The notes below the pieces were generated by a model. The model was not told the origin of the DNA and did not search any database. It saw only the letters and a list, made by a program, of their open reading frames with translations. A stretch of 64,000 nucleotides of DNA, from the NCBI RefSeq assembly GCF_037975245.1, contig NC_092569.1, forward strand, positions 24,659,168 through 24,723,167, in the 5' to 3' direction. Numbering within the stretch: the stretch's first letter is position 1; each line of letters begins with the position of its first letter. The position numbers and the translations under genes are program-made. Below are positions 55,501-63,985 of the stretch, in pieces. Source of the DNA: Apostichopus japonicus. Lineage: Eukaryota; Echinodermata; Holothuroidea; Aspidochirotida; Stichopodidae.

Positions 55501-58500
55501 TGGCCTGACTCCTAACTCCACGGTTTGTTCTAACGGTGTTAGAATGTTTCGTGCAATGTGAGAAATAACAGAGCAATGATTTTGATTTATCGGCGATGCT
55601 CTTGCATCTAAACAAGTGCTCTTACATCTTACAAGTGCTCTTACAAGTGCATCTTACAAGTGCATCTTACAAGTGCATCTTACAATTGCTCTTACACGGC
55701 AACAGTGCTCTTACATCTTACAAGTGCTCTTACAAGTGCATCTTACAAGTGCATCTTACAAGTGCATCTTACAAGTGCTCTTACACGGCAACAGTGCTCT
55801 TACATCTTACAAGTGCTCTTACAAGTGCATCTTACAAGTGCATCTTACAAGTGCTCTTACACGGCAACAGTGCTCTTACATCTTACAAGTGTATACGTGA
55901 CGGTGCTAGATGTTGGAGACTTGGTTTGGATAGTACAGTTTTATTTAATGGTCACACATTTAGCTATACCTGCCTGCGTATATAAGGATCCTATATAATA
56001 TATTTCAAGTTATAGATTTTCAGTATGGGACTTGGTTTCTGTTAGAAAAGTTTAGTCTCTCAACGCTAAATTTCCATGCTCGGATACATAGGAGGGGTAG
56101 GTGTAGGGGGGATTGGTAGAGGTTGTAGAGGTGTCTAGCATGCTCCTTCACCCCCCCCCCCCCACCCACCTTAACCTCAAACAAAATTTAAAAGTAGAGT
56201 TCCAATGTGCATTCTACAACGCTTCCTTTATGATCTAAACTAAATATGCCCTATAATACCCCAGTTTACGTTCCACCCCCCCCCCCCATTAACCGCCCCA
56301 CTCCTTTTTGAATCCATTGATTCACCTGTGATCAGCAGCCCAATCAATATGATAATACAGCAATATTGGTAGCATGAGTATCTTTGTTCCTTGGTATTTA
56401 CGAACGCATCAGCAGAAATTTACTCAAGAAACCGCAGCCATCTTTATGTAATGAGGCCAATAATCTGTCTCTGTTTGAAGCTGACCTTAATGTCAAATTG
56501 TGAATTCACAAGGACTCTACAGTTACTTAGCAAGGTGATGGACAACGCGCCGTGCTTCCCACTTTTACAAAATGTTACCTCTCTGTTCAACTTAATTTAA
56601 TATATAAGACCCTACCTACCTACCTATAAATTTGAAATGAGCAGAGAAATATTTGGCTAAAACGAGGTTCGAACCATTGGCTGCAGCTTTGCGAGATCTG
56701 TGCCCTATCAAACATTGAGTTATCCAACTCTGATAGCTAATGACGACTTTTAAACAGCCATTTACCTGTTAGAGATGGGTTTCGGGGAGAGACGGGGAGG
56801 GGGGGGGAGAGTGGGTTGCATATAGAATCCACATTACCTTGTTTACCGTGCTCCAGGTACCTCGCCCCATATTTCATACACCACACAATCTCGCAGTTGC
56901 ATAACATTTAGCAACAGTAATCAGTATTTCCTCAATTATTTTACCATGCTCAAATTGCAAAGTTTGACAAAACTTATCTCTCTCTTATTATTATTCAAAG
57001 ACGATGTTACAGGGTTGCGCGTGCGTGTGAGTGGGAGGGGGCATAATGAAAAATTGATAACCCTTAATTGTTAATGACAGCACATGACTCTATTACATGC
57101 CGAGCTGAAAGTACCGATAGCATTCACCACTGCATCAAAATACTCATCTCCAATGCAGCTTTAACACATGATGACAGAAGCAGCGAGTTACCCGGTTGCA
57201 GCCTAACCAAGGAGTTTGGCACAGGTTAACCAACGGTAGTATTTACCCTGGTTTAACCCTTCCACGGACACGTCTAGGACAAACTGAGAAGGTGCCGAGA
57301 ATGTCGCGATCGAAAGATCACTAAACAGTGGCACAGAATGGTGCCACTTAAAGATGGAACAATTTCAAGCAAACAATCAACGTGGATCATGCTGGCGTGT
57401 GAGGTCAAAACTAATACCCCATATGAGCCACTATATAGACGCTACCGCGATGATAATTTACGGCTGCGGTGTCTTGGATTCGCCAACGACTGTCGAGTTC
57501 ATTGTTTCACGGTAGTGAACTTGACAGCAAGCGCCAGAAAATTAATATGTTCTTATCGGTCTATTATTGCGATACAGGGTTACATTTGTGCGTATATCCG
57601 TATGCCGTTTTCTAATATTAGCATATAATAGGATATAATACCTATCATTCTCACCTACGAAGGTATCTATACATTACCATTTATAGAAGTCGGTGAAACA
57701 TTCAACAACGTGCTCTGTTGAAGTATATTCTGTATTTCATGTTGTTCATGACCGGCCAGCCTGTTGAATTGTGGAATAACAGAAGTCATTTTGGAGACAT
57801 TAATGAGCTCCATACAGCCTACTATGTACAATCTCAATTCGCTAACCAGGCGGATAACACACAATAACATATGTGTAACCAGCCATGCTATGAAATTACC
57901 ATATCCTGAATGACTTCGCACGTATCCCTCTGTACAATCAATGAAGAACGTAATTACAATACACGATGCATAGTCAACATGTGTGTTGTACCTGACACAA
58001 TTCTCTGATGGTTGTAGTATACTCTATACCTGATATGTTACCTCACTGGCGTTCCATAGACACATTATTGCAATGGATATTATGCACGTACATTATGTCG
58101 GTCCGACTTGTACCAGTGGAAGATAGTATCGACGTTAATGAGTGGACCGCTAGGATACCGCCGCTTTGCCCGGGAAGCGTGTAATGGAGTGTTTGTGTCA
58201 AGGAGTATTTGTATGTGATTGCCCGTCAGACTTAAGTTATGGACAAGAGTATACAAGGCCAGCTCAGCGGCCAACTCGTCGGCTTAACGAGGTTTACCTA
58301 AACATGCAGGACCCCTTCCTGCTTAATTTAGAGGGATAGATAGTAGATATGATGGGGTTGGAAGGGGCTATAGATATTAAATATGAAAAGGTTGGGAAAT
58401 TGATAGATATTAATTTGAGGGGTAGAGAAGGCGATAGATTATACATATGAGAGGGTACTGAAGGGGATAGATAATAAATATGAGGGGATGAGAATGGGCT

Positions 58501-61232
58501 AGATATTAAATATGAGGGGGTAGAGAAGGGCTAGATGTTAAATATGAGGGGGTAGAGAAGGGGATAGATATTAAATATAAGAGGGTAGTGAAGGGGATAG
58601 ATACTAAATATGAGGGGGTAGTGAAGGGGATAGATACTAAATATGAGGGGGTTGATAGGGGCTAGATATTAAATATGAGAGAGTAGTGAAGGGGATAGAT
58701 ACTAAATATATGAGGGGGTTGGGAAATGGAATATATATTAAATATGAGTGGGTTGGGAAAGGGATAGATAATAATATGAGGGGGTATGGAAGGTGATGCT
58801 GAGGTATGATGCATTACTGTGACGTAATAACTAACCACTGGTCATATAAACAAAGTAGCAAGCAAAGGCCCAGGTGGCTGGTAAATTGGTAAAGTAGGGG
58901 TGTAGTAAGTGGGACGAGTGAAGGGTGAAGTAGCTCGAAAGCAGGGAAATATCATGCCTTGGGACCATGGCGGAGCATGTGGATGTTTACCATCAGTAAG
59001 AAAAAATGATAACGAAAAAGGAACATAGGCACTTGTGGCTCAGTAAACTATATATTATGAACGTTATAACGTCTGTTATGTCATTTTCATACAATTTATA
59101 GCTGTATCCTCTTTTTCTCTTTTTCTTTTTCAGTGTTTGTGAAGTCGACGAATTGTTTGGTGGTTTAGAGTTCCGTTGTACCACAGATATATGCGCAATT
59201 CAAAACCCCGAAGAAACTAACAACCAAGGAAAAGGGTAATGTTAAACTTGACCAAGTCTACTAACAGAAGTTTAATTTTGCATTGAGTTCGTAACTTTTG
59301 GTCATTACTGTTTCAAGCTATGAAATATTCTTCATTGGTTCAAATAGTTTTGATAACCCCCGATCTTAACAATCAAGGGATCTTAGTCTGAGGTTACAAC
59401 CATACTTCTAAATTTGAGAGAGTTACCAGCCGCCTAATTCCATCTAGAAAATATTATTATACAAAAATATTATTTGACACTGCATTTTTTTTTTTTTAAT
59501 TTTACATAATTGGGACATCTTGGAAACTTGTGGTTAGTCAACTTGAGGATTTCTGACACGAATTTTTTTTCAATGGACTTTATAATGTTAAAGATGGTTT
59601 TTTTCTGGTAGGTCATCACATTACCTAGCATAATTCGTGTGGGTTACAATCATGACAACGGTTATGGAAAATGTAACTTTAAAAATCCTCGTTTTCGTGG
59701 GAGGCGGTTTGGGGTGGAGGGGGGTTAGAACATCAGTTTAAATTGACAAGAGCGCCCCATATCGGTGACTTCTCGCTGGCTTTTCGCTTCCCCTCTTTCT
59801 CATATATCCACCATGATAGACGAGGGGGGATCAAAATGCTTGAGAACAGATCGAGGTAGTTCGCGCAAAATAACAACATGACGCCAAGCAGGCTTTTTAC
59901 CGTAGTCCGAGTTGGCATCTGTCGACGGCGCCTAACGAAAGGCTCTCTGAATAGAGGGCGCGCGAACAAAAATGCTTTACGGTAGAACCCGCAAGGCGCT
60001 CACGCCCTCTTTCCGGCGAACAGTTTGTGAATAGTCTGACTGAAGAAGAAAGCGCCCTAGCTCTTCTGTTTCAAAAAATATATCAGAAAATGAAGTTTAT
60101 ATTTCTGTTCCTGTTACCGTGTTTTATGAATTATAGTATTCCATTATGAACCAATCTAGTTTTATCTATCTTCATTCAATTTAGAAACAAGTTATTTACT
60201 AAACCATACGGTATGTTGACATATTTTGGATTCACAAAAGTTTTCCAATAATATAAGCTATCCAATGTTATCTATAGTTAAACGGAACTATTACGTCCAC
60301 CATTAGTCATAAAATGTGTATTTTGTTATTAAATATAGGGAAAGTGATATAGCTATTCAGTGTCAATTATGACATTAATTTTGACGTTATCAAACAAAAT
60401 ACTTTGATGCGTAAGAAGCTTGTTCCACTTGAGGTTTAATAATCATAAACGCTATTTGCATACAAATAATTCGGAACGTAAATAAAACAAGCAAGGGAAG
60501 TGGATGGGTGTGTCGGACCGAACGAGGAACAAGCATGAGGGGGGAGGGGGGGACGAACCCAGCATTTTTTATCGAAAAGGGGGGTCAAATATCCTATTCT
60601 TCTCTAGCTCTTTTTACTACTTCTGTTTTTTTAGTAAAGTGATAAATTATTTCATTGATTGTTTAACTCGTTTGGTGTAAATTAGTTTGAACCTTTGTTT
60701 GTTCTTTTGTTAATGGTTAATTACTCGCTGTGTAAACCACGACAGGGGTGGGGTGGGGTGGGGATGGGGCATAGCGTGCAACGAGACGAGTCGGGGAAGG
60801 GGTGGGTATATGCTGTAGTGAACCTAGCCACAATTTGGGATCTTTCAATTACCCTACCTAGTGACCATGTAATATAGTGTGAACAAATATGATAGCAATA
60901 TTTCGTCTGTCAAGGCCACACTGACGTTGAACCTTTTTGTTTGTACAAGGCTGAGCCTGATTATCGAAGGATTTTGACATATTTTCTGTATTCAACTAGA
61001 TGGAAGGCTGGTAACTATACTAAATTCTGGGGTAAAACCATAAAGGAGGCACGGTTGTACCGAACCGGTACCTTACAGCCACCAGGCGGTGTCGCACAAC
61101 AGAACGAAGTCGATATCGACAAAGCCGAGGACCTTCTTCCAATGTTTGACGTCAGAGATAAATGGGGAGATCTGATTGGTGGAATACAGGACCAGGGTGA
61201 TTGTGGTAGCTCATGGGCCGCATCAACAATAG
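41944..61232 (+). CDS. TINAGL1: TINAG/TINAGL1-like secreted matrix protein, multi-exon, 3' end outside the window
   Basis: Exons that I can join by phase: 41944-42199, probably 42692 to about 43200, 53203-53269, 59134-59235, 61000-61232. Domain order is signal peptide, somatomedin-B, Thr/Pro-rich linker, short Cys-rich vWC-like segment, and the beginning of a papain/cathepsin-B-like domain. This order is diagnostic of the tubulointerstitial nephritis antigen family, secreted basement-membrane glycoproteins of animals that bind matrix and are proteolytically dead. Seen directly: [11 protein letters not shown] and RTGTLQPP in exon 61000-61232, matching the family's conserved pro-region, and QGDCGSSW, where active peptidases have CGSCW. 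Junctions are phase 2 (53269 to 59134) and phase 2 (59235 to 61000), and the last donor at 61233 is phase 1. The remaining protease-like domain (His and Asn sites, stop codon) must lie past the right edge. Family assignment is firm; the exact ortholog (TINAG versus TINAGL1) cannot be decided. Confidence 0.88.
42458..42562 (+). repeat. ATGCATATAT / ATGCATAAAT decanucleotide repeat
   Basis: About ten tandem 10-bp units alternating ATGCATATAT and ATGCATAAAT, rich in the palindrome ATGCAT. It lies in the putative intron between exon 1 and the [10 protein letters not shown] exon. Open frames across it on either strand (runs of HIYAYI) are repeat translations. Confidence 0.9.
42692..43236 (+). CDS. 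TINAGL1: Probable exon 2 of the TINAG-like gene: fifteen 10-residue repeats ([10 protein letters not shown])
   Basis: A good acceptor (TATATGCAG|TT, AG at 42690-42691) enters in the phase left by exon 1, rebuilding a Val codon and giving [18 protein letters not shown] before the array. From 42751 to 43200 there are 15 copies of an exact 30-nt unit with no indel, and this frame stays open from the TAA near 42679 to the TGA at 43234-43236. Differences between units are partly synonymous (GTA/GTT, CAT/CAC, CCC/CCG/CCT, CCA/CCT, TCA/TCG), with four amino-acid changes (T/A, N/D, V/I, P/S). The product would be a Thr/Pro/Asn-rich stalk, perhaps O-glycosylated, between the somatomedin-B and protease-like domains. 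The 3' end is uncertain: possible donors are GTAGGT inside the repeat units (phase 0), TAG|GTCCAT at 43189 (phase 1, which would fit exon 53203) and CCG|GTAGCA at 43224 (phase 0). It could instead be an intronic minisatellite. Confidence 0.55.
42751..43200 (+). repeat. 30-bp minisatellite, 15 copies, exact phase
   Basis: Unit ACTCATAACACTAATGTAGG followed by TCCATCACC plus one variable base, repeated every 30 nt from 42751 to 43200. Units carrying GTA and GTT alternate through most of the array (units 3-6 and 7-14), so there is a partial 60-bp higher-order pattern, suggesting growth by duplication of dimers. The first two and last two units are the most diverged, as expected of array edges. 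Probably translated (see the exon 2 entry). Confidence 0.95.
43276..43315 (+). CDS. Possible small linker exon of the TINAG-like gene
   Basis: Acceptor ATTTCTTTCAG|GAG just after the repeat exon and donor AATT|GTAAGA about 40 nt later. Entered in phase 0 it reads [13 protein letters not shown] and leaves in phase 1. No homology is recognised. The splice sites are good by eye, but an exon this short cannot be established from sequence alone. Confidence 0.2.
43643..43675 (+). CDS. Possible 33-nt linker exon of the TINAG-like gene
   Basis: Acceptor GTATTTCCTTCAG|AT and donor CGAG|GTGAAC bound 33 nt. Entered in phase 1 and left in phase 1 it encodes [10 protein letters not shown] and would fit before exon 53203, which also needs phase 1. 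It adds one cysteine. Only phase and splice-site quality support it. Confidence 0.25.
44036..44413. mobile_element. hAT-type MITE, copy A
   Basis: Terminal inverted repeats CATAGGCGTAGGAG (44036-44049) and CTCCTACGCCTATG (44400-44413), flanked by a perfect 8-bp target duplication GTTGTTTG on both sides. 378 bp; no coding capacity. Interior shared with copy B at 51175-51550 (for example CGGGCACCTACTGAA and AAATAAATTGCAATGTG). An 8-bp duplication points to hAT (or P) mobilisation. Confidence 0.88.
45455..46450 (-). mobile_element. Jockey/CR1-like LINE 3' part, minus strand, frameshifted
   Basis: The minus-strand frame 46451-45978 gives [51 protein letters not shown] and [20 protein letters not shown], the thumb/C-terminal part of a Jockey/CR1-group reverse transcriptase. 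After a frame change near 45985 it continues as [34 protein letters not shown] to a stop near 45731. A 3' UTR with a strong nested stem-loop (45513-45562) and an A/T-rich tail ends near 45455. 5'-truncated near 46450. Not functional. Confidence 0.85.
45513..45562 (-). other. Nested stem-loop in the LINE 3' UTR
   Basis: Outer stem GGGAAGTCTCCTA (45513-45525) pairs with TAGGAGACTCCCC (45550-45562) at 12 of 13 positions; an inner perfect stem AAGCCT/AGGCTT (45528-45533, 45537-45542) closes on GTA. A 3' UTR hairpin of this kind is a plausible recognition structure for the element's reverse transcriptase. Confidence 0.7.
45731..46451 (-). pseudogene. Broken LINE reverse transcriptase fragment
   Basis: Coding relic of the LINE above, in two frames (46451-45978 and 45964-45731). 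The catalytic FADD/YADD region is absent because of the 5' truncation. Confidence 0.82.
46452..48830. other. Intron of the TINAG-like gene; no other gene seen
   Basis: A short (AT)n at 46500-46520, the possible hAT-like pair 46790-47169, and a 16-base C run at 48809-48824. The 102-codon frame at 47481 has no recognised domain. Confidence 0.4.
46790..47169. mobile_element. Possible old hAT-like element
   Basis: Left CAGGGACGGGTTTACC and right (inverted) CAGGGCCCCGATTTAC resemble a hAT terminal pair, 380 bp apart. No target duplication can be seen and the interior has no coding content. Confidence 0.3.
48831..48906 (+). ncRNA. Penelope-like hammerhead ribozyme core with an adjoining palindrome
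   Basis: The core reads TTGAAGA (48876-48882), a perfect stem GATCCT/AGGATC with a 3-nt loop (48884-48898), then GAAA (48899-48902) and CGTC. That is the hammerhead order CUGANGA, stem II, GAAA, with U for the first C. Such cores are known in the terminal repeats of Penelope-like retroelements. Just upstream, 48838-48878 is a near-perfect palindrome: CAAAGGCTAA and TGACAAGTG, each matched by its complement around G48858. No reverse transcriptase or GIY-YIG frame is found nearby, so this is a solitary fragment, probably inactive. Confidence 0.5.
48907..51166. other. Intron of the TINAG-like gene; no other gene seen
   Basis: (TA)n at 49860-49880 and a C run near 50215-50224. Nothing recognised. 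Confidence 0.4.
51175..51550. mobile_element. hAT-type MITE, copy B
   Basis: Same terminal repeats and interior as copy A; perfect 8-bp target duplication CACAACTG at 51167-51174 and 51551-51558. 376 bp. Carries a short GC-rich block (GCGCCCGGAGCGCGCG near 51455) that copy A lacks. Confidence 0.9.
51559..52520. other. Intron with G/C runs and (AT)n
   Basis: A 16-base G run (52123-52138), a C run (52236-52248) and an (AT)n tract (52478-52520) that leads directly into the first twin SINE. Confidence 0.5.
52521..52648 (+). mobile_element. tRNA-derived SINE, twin copy 1
   Basis: A box TAGCCTAGTGG (52534-52544) and a perfect B box GGTTCGAATCC (52578-52588). A tRNA-like cloverleaf can be drawn (anticodon stem TCCGC/GCGGG, 7-nt loop GTACAGA) but the T stem is mismatched, so it is not a functional tRNA. 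Preceded by (AT)n; the unique tail ends ATTACGATTTTCATT and passes into a short AT tract. Confidence 0.75.
52889..53015 (+). mobile_element. tRNA-derived SINE, twin copy 2
   Basis: Nearly identical to 52521-52648 across the tRNA-like head and the tail (one extra T in a T run), 368 bp downstream on the same strand, and followed by (AT)n tracts. The near identity implies a recent duplication or two recent insertions of one young family. Confidence 0.75.
53016..53165 (+). repeat. (AT)n and (AC/AT)-rich microsatellites
   Basis: Alternating AT tracts separated by ACATACAAATACAAACACAC and a reverse-complementary GTGTGTTTGTATTT. This gives a local inverted arrangement that could form a hairpin. Ends about 40 bp before the exon at 53203. 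Confidence 0.8.
53203..53269 (+). CDS. TINAGL1: TINAG-like exon: first half of the Cys-rich vWC-like segment
   Basis: Acceptor CTGCCATTTCAG|AT (phase 1 in) and consensus donor GTG|GTAAGT at 53270 (phase 2 out). It encodes [20 protein letters not shown] followed by T and the first two bases of a Cys codon. The spacing C, GxxY, GxxxxDNCN is that of the segment following somatomedin-B in TINAG proteins. It lies just downstream of a pair of tRNA SINEs and (AT)n tracts. Confidence 0.85.
53270..55600. other. Intron; nothing recognised
   Basis: Holds a G/C-rich patch (54098-54165), an 11-base G run (54312-54322) and a TAGGCCTA at 53524. The 68-codon frame at 54391 has no splice-site or domain support. 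Confidence 0.4.
55606..55892 (+). repeat. Nested minisatellite of ACAAGTGCATCTT units
   Basis: 12-13 bp units ACAAGTGCATCTT and ACAAGTGCTCTT are arranged in a higher-order unit closed by ACACGGCAACAGTGCTCTT, repeated three times (about 93, then 81 bp apart, one inner unit lost). All three plus-strand frames are open across it, so long open reading there carries no evidence of coding. Confidence 0.92.
55893..58329. other. Intron; C runs and one SINE head
   Basis: C runs at 56150-56163 and 56276-56287, the minus-strand tRNA-like head at 56655-56735, and a G-rich patch at 56790-56808. Otherwise nothing recognised. Confidence 0.4.
56655..56735 (-). mobile_element. tRNA-like SINE head, minus strand
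   Basis: Read on the minus strand: GTTGGATAACTCAATGTTTG, a degenerate A box region, then GCCAATGGTTCGAACCTCG with a good B box (GGTTCGAACC). The spacing is tRNA-like. No related tail is identified, so the family is unknown. Confidence 0.45.
58330..58795 (+). repeat. 37-40 bp minisatellite, about 12 copies
   Basis: Degenerate unit of the type GGGGATAGATATTAAATATG followed by AGGGGGTAGAGAA. Purine-rich strand on top. Copies vary in length and sequence; the array lies 340 bp before exon 59134. Confidence 0.9.
59134..59235 (+). CDS. TINAGL1: TINAG-like exon: second half of the Cys-rich segment
   Basis: A long polypyrimidine acceptor ending TTTTTCAG at 59133 and donor AAAGG|GTAATG at 59236. Phase 2 on both sides. 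Joined to the previous exon it completes the NTCVCE motif, then reads [18 protein letters not shown] and QGKG. The C-x-C, later C-x4-C arrangement and the NNQG motif before the protease pro-region match the TINAG family. The intron upstream is 5.9 kb. Confidence 0.87.
59236..60999. other. Intron between the Cys-rich and protease-like exons
   Basis: Contains a CpG-richer block (59745-60060) of unknown nature and G-rich patches (59715-59727, 60537-60551, 60746-60770). No exon recognised inside. Confidence 0.5.
61000..61232 (+). CDS. TINAGL1: TINAG-like exon: start of the inactive cathepsin-B-like domain
   Basis: Acceptor TTCAACTAG|A (AG at 60998-60999) restores Gly from phase 2 and gives [18 protein letters not shown], followed by RTGTLQPP, a DKW motif and [17 protein letters not shown]. 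In active C1A peptidases the last motif is QGxCGSCW with the nucleophilic Cys; here the codon at 61211-61213 is TCA (Ser), the substitution typical of TINAG proteins. So the domain should lack cysteine-protease activity. The frame is also open upstream to 60941, but the phase and conserved Gly-Trp-x-Ala-Gly fix the start at 61000. Donor ATAG|GTAGGA, phase 1; the next exon is more than 2.7 kb away, outside the window. Confidence 0.92.
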
Positions 61233-63640
61233 GTAGGATATTTCACCCTCTTGGTTAGGTATATTGAAGTTTCAATCTTACTCCGCAGTAGATCATTAAT
61301 TGCAATTTTAGTGAACGATATTACAAATGAAGAAATAAAGGAAAGTTGAAAGTTAAAATTTCGAATATGACCATCGAGCTTTCCCAGTTCTATATTAACC
61401 TTCTTGTCGGAATTTGGGACGTATTCCAGGTAGCATTGATTTGTTACATATACTAATGGGTAACGTCTATGGCAGTTCCGAGCGTTCGACAAACTTTAAA
61501 GCCAAGTTCCCACTGGGTTGCAATTAAGTTGCACGAGAATGGGATTGCACATTTAAACGTCAACGAACGAGATAAGCCAAACACTCTCTCACGTCTTAGT
61601 AATATCATCGTAGAGTATATATGCTTATTTCACGAAGATATTTGATCTCCCATCTCTAGTGTTTTATTTAGTACTCGTTAAATTCCGTGCATTGAAAAAA
61701 AGTAACAGATAATATCTGCAAATCACTGCGTACAAATAAATTCATGATCATTTTTTTTTTGGCACTTATATGTAGCATTCACTATTGACTTCACCAAATC
61801 AGTTATAACATATACAGTATATGCGTTACGTCGATTTATCAATAAAAGTATTTTGCAACTTTTGTGCATGTCGTGTTATACACGTAATATATTTCTTATT
61901 ATAAACGCACGCGAGCGCCTGCGCAGTAGCGTGACAACTTAAGTTTTTTTTTTCTCCATTCATGACGGTTCCACATACATTCACGTATTAAAGCAATTTG
62001 TGTTCGTGTAATATAAGACGACAACAGGCTTTATCTGAGTATAAAAACTGTATTTCGATATGATAAACGTGTTCTTTCGTCTCCTTAAGACCATTCCCCA
62101 ATCTTATGGCTGTTGATAGAATGTTTATAGGAAACTGTCGAATGAGTGAAAGGTCTTTGCGAATGTGGGTCGATTTGAAAATGTCCAACCAGACAAAGAA
62201 ACAGCCTAAAAACCGCCTTAAATATCCAGGGGGGGGGGTGGACAGGTGTGTGACGTAATAAAATAATATAGATTCAGCAACAACCAAAAAGGGGGCGGCA
62301 CAAAATTGTGAAATCTGACAATATCCTTAGAATGTTCCTGTCATGTTTAGAAATGGAAAAGCTATAAGTTTAATGTTATGGGATAATCATACTATAGGAC
62401 AACGCTTTCGGTGTCACGTGGTCGTGGCGGATAACAAGGTCAGCTTGGCAAGACCTCGAAAGTTTCCGTTTTGTTATAATCTGATTTGTATTTGTGTGAC
62501 TCAAAGGAAAATCTTCTTTGAATATCAAGGACACAAAGGAAAATCTTCTTTGAATATCAAGGACACAAAGTCATCTTCACTTCTGAAAGTTATAACAAAG
62601 TACTATACATCAGATGTTATTGCTTGTTTTTCTTTCCATTTTCAAATCTTTTCAAATATCTCTCATAAATACATAAGCAGAACTACAACATTCAATAGCT
62701 TATAATGTTCGTTTATGTATACGTGACCTTGACTGTCACTTTAAGAAACTTACTAACGTTTGGTATAACAACTGTATCGAACAATCATGATTTTTGTGGT
62801 CTGAAAGAGAAAAGAATAACAATTTTTGTTTCTGTTAAAGTTTTAAAAAAATCTTTTATTTTGTTTACGTTTTGTCAATCCTTCTTTTCATTGAGTTTCG
62901 TAGTATTCTATAAACTGTTCAAGGTTACAATAATGGATTTAATAACCATGGTGACAGCAACTTCCAAAACTGTCAAATTCATATTTTAATCTGATTATTA
63001 TTATTGCTTTTTCTGTTTCTTATTATGAGATGCGGAATTAAAGTCTCAGTACGTGTTAGCCAAAACATTAAACTTCGACCTTTCCAGCTTACTGCAATAA
63101 AAGTTCAGTGAAAGTGACACCGTTCTATGCCATTTTCATATCAATATTCATTATTTTTATTGAGTTTTCTGTCGTTAAAAAGTTTGAGCTGAATAAAATT
63201 CGCCAGATTTATTAACGAGTCTGTAGATTCTACAAACTTTAATCAAATTTTGCAAGCCCCGCCCAACAGATCATGCGCCAATCAAATCTCTCTTTCTTGC
63301 TAACAACCGTTAGGCCTAGACTTACTTTTACTTTCGTGGCTAGCCTGTCTTTAGGTGCCTGCTCTTGTATCATTATATCGGTCTTACCGATGTAACTTGG
63401 AAAATTGTGTCATTTCCTTCCATTGCAATGAATAAATAGGTGTTTTCAGACGTTTCCTCCGTGGAATTGTAATAAGTGGATGATGCGAGTCTACGACTGC
63501 GTTGCAATCTTGATCGGGCCGCATGTGTAGACTATTTGTTTACATTTGTGTAATGAACATGCTGACATGGGTGGTCGTAGTGATTTTACGGTAAATCGTT
63601 CGCGCCATAAGGGCAACAGAAAATAAATGATGGTGACGCA
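61233..63640. other. Start of the next TINAG-like intron
   Basis: No exon coding for the next family motif (the Cys-Gly-Gly-rich region of the protease-like domain) can be found. A 32-bp direct repeat (AAAGGAAAATCTTCTTTGAA, TATCAAGGACAC) occurs twice at 62505-62570. Confidence 0.5.
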
Positions 63641-63985
63641 TATGAAGGAAGGGGAAATGGGCACAGAAGTCTGCAAGGTGGAGGAGGAGGTGGAGGAGGA
63701 GGTGGAGGAGGATGTGGAGGAGGAGGTGGAGAAGGAGAAGGTGGAGGAGGAGGTGGAGGAGGTGGAGAAGGAGGTGGGTGAGATGGAGGAGGAGGAGGAG
63801 GAGGTGAAGGAGGTGGAGAAGGAGGTGGATGAGGTGGAGAAGGAGGAGGTGGATGAGGTGGAGGAGGAGAAGGTGAAGGAGGAGGTGCAGGAGGTGGCGA
63901 AGGAGGTGGAGGAGATGGTTGAGGAGGTGGTGTAGGAGGTGGAGAAGGAGGTGGAGGAGGAGGTGGAAGAGGTGGAAGAGGTTGA
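63641..63985 (+). repeat. (GGAGGT/GGAGAA)n polypurine tract
   Basis: About 345 bp of GGAGGTGGAGGA-like repeats, almost pure purine on the plus strand except for regular T. Opposite strands read EEEVEEV and LLHLLLHL; both are artefacts. Sits in the intron after the exon 61000-61232. Confidence 0.93.

Noticed and set aside
55596..55998. Three overlapping plus-strand frames of 94-129 residues
   Set aside because: Minisatellite with no stop in any frame; no non-repeat domain.
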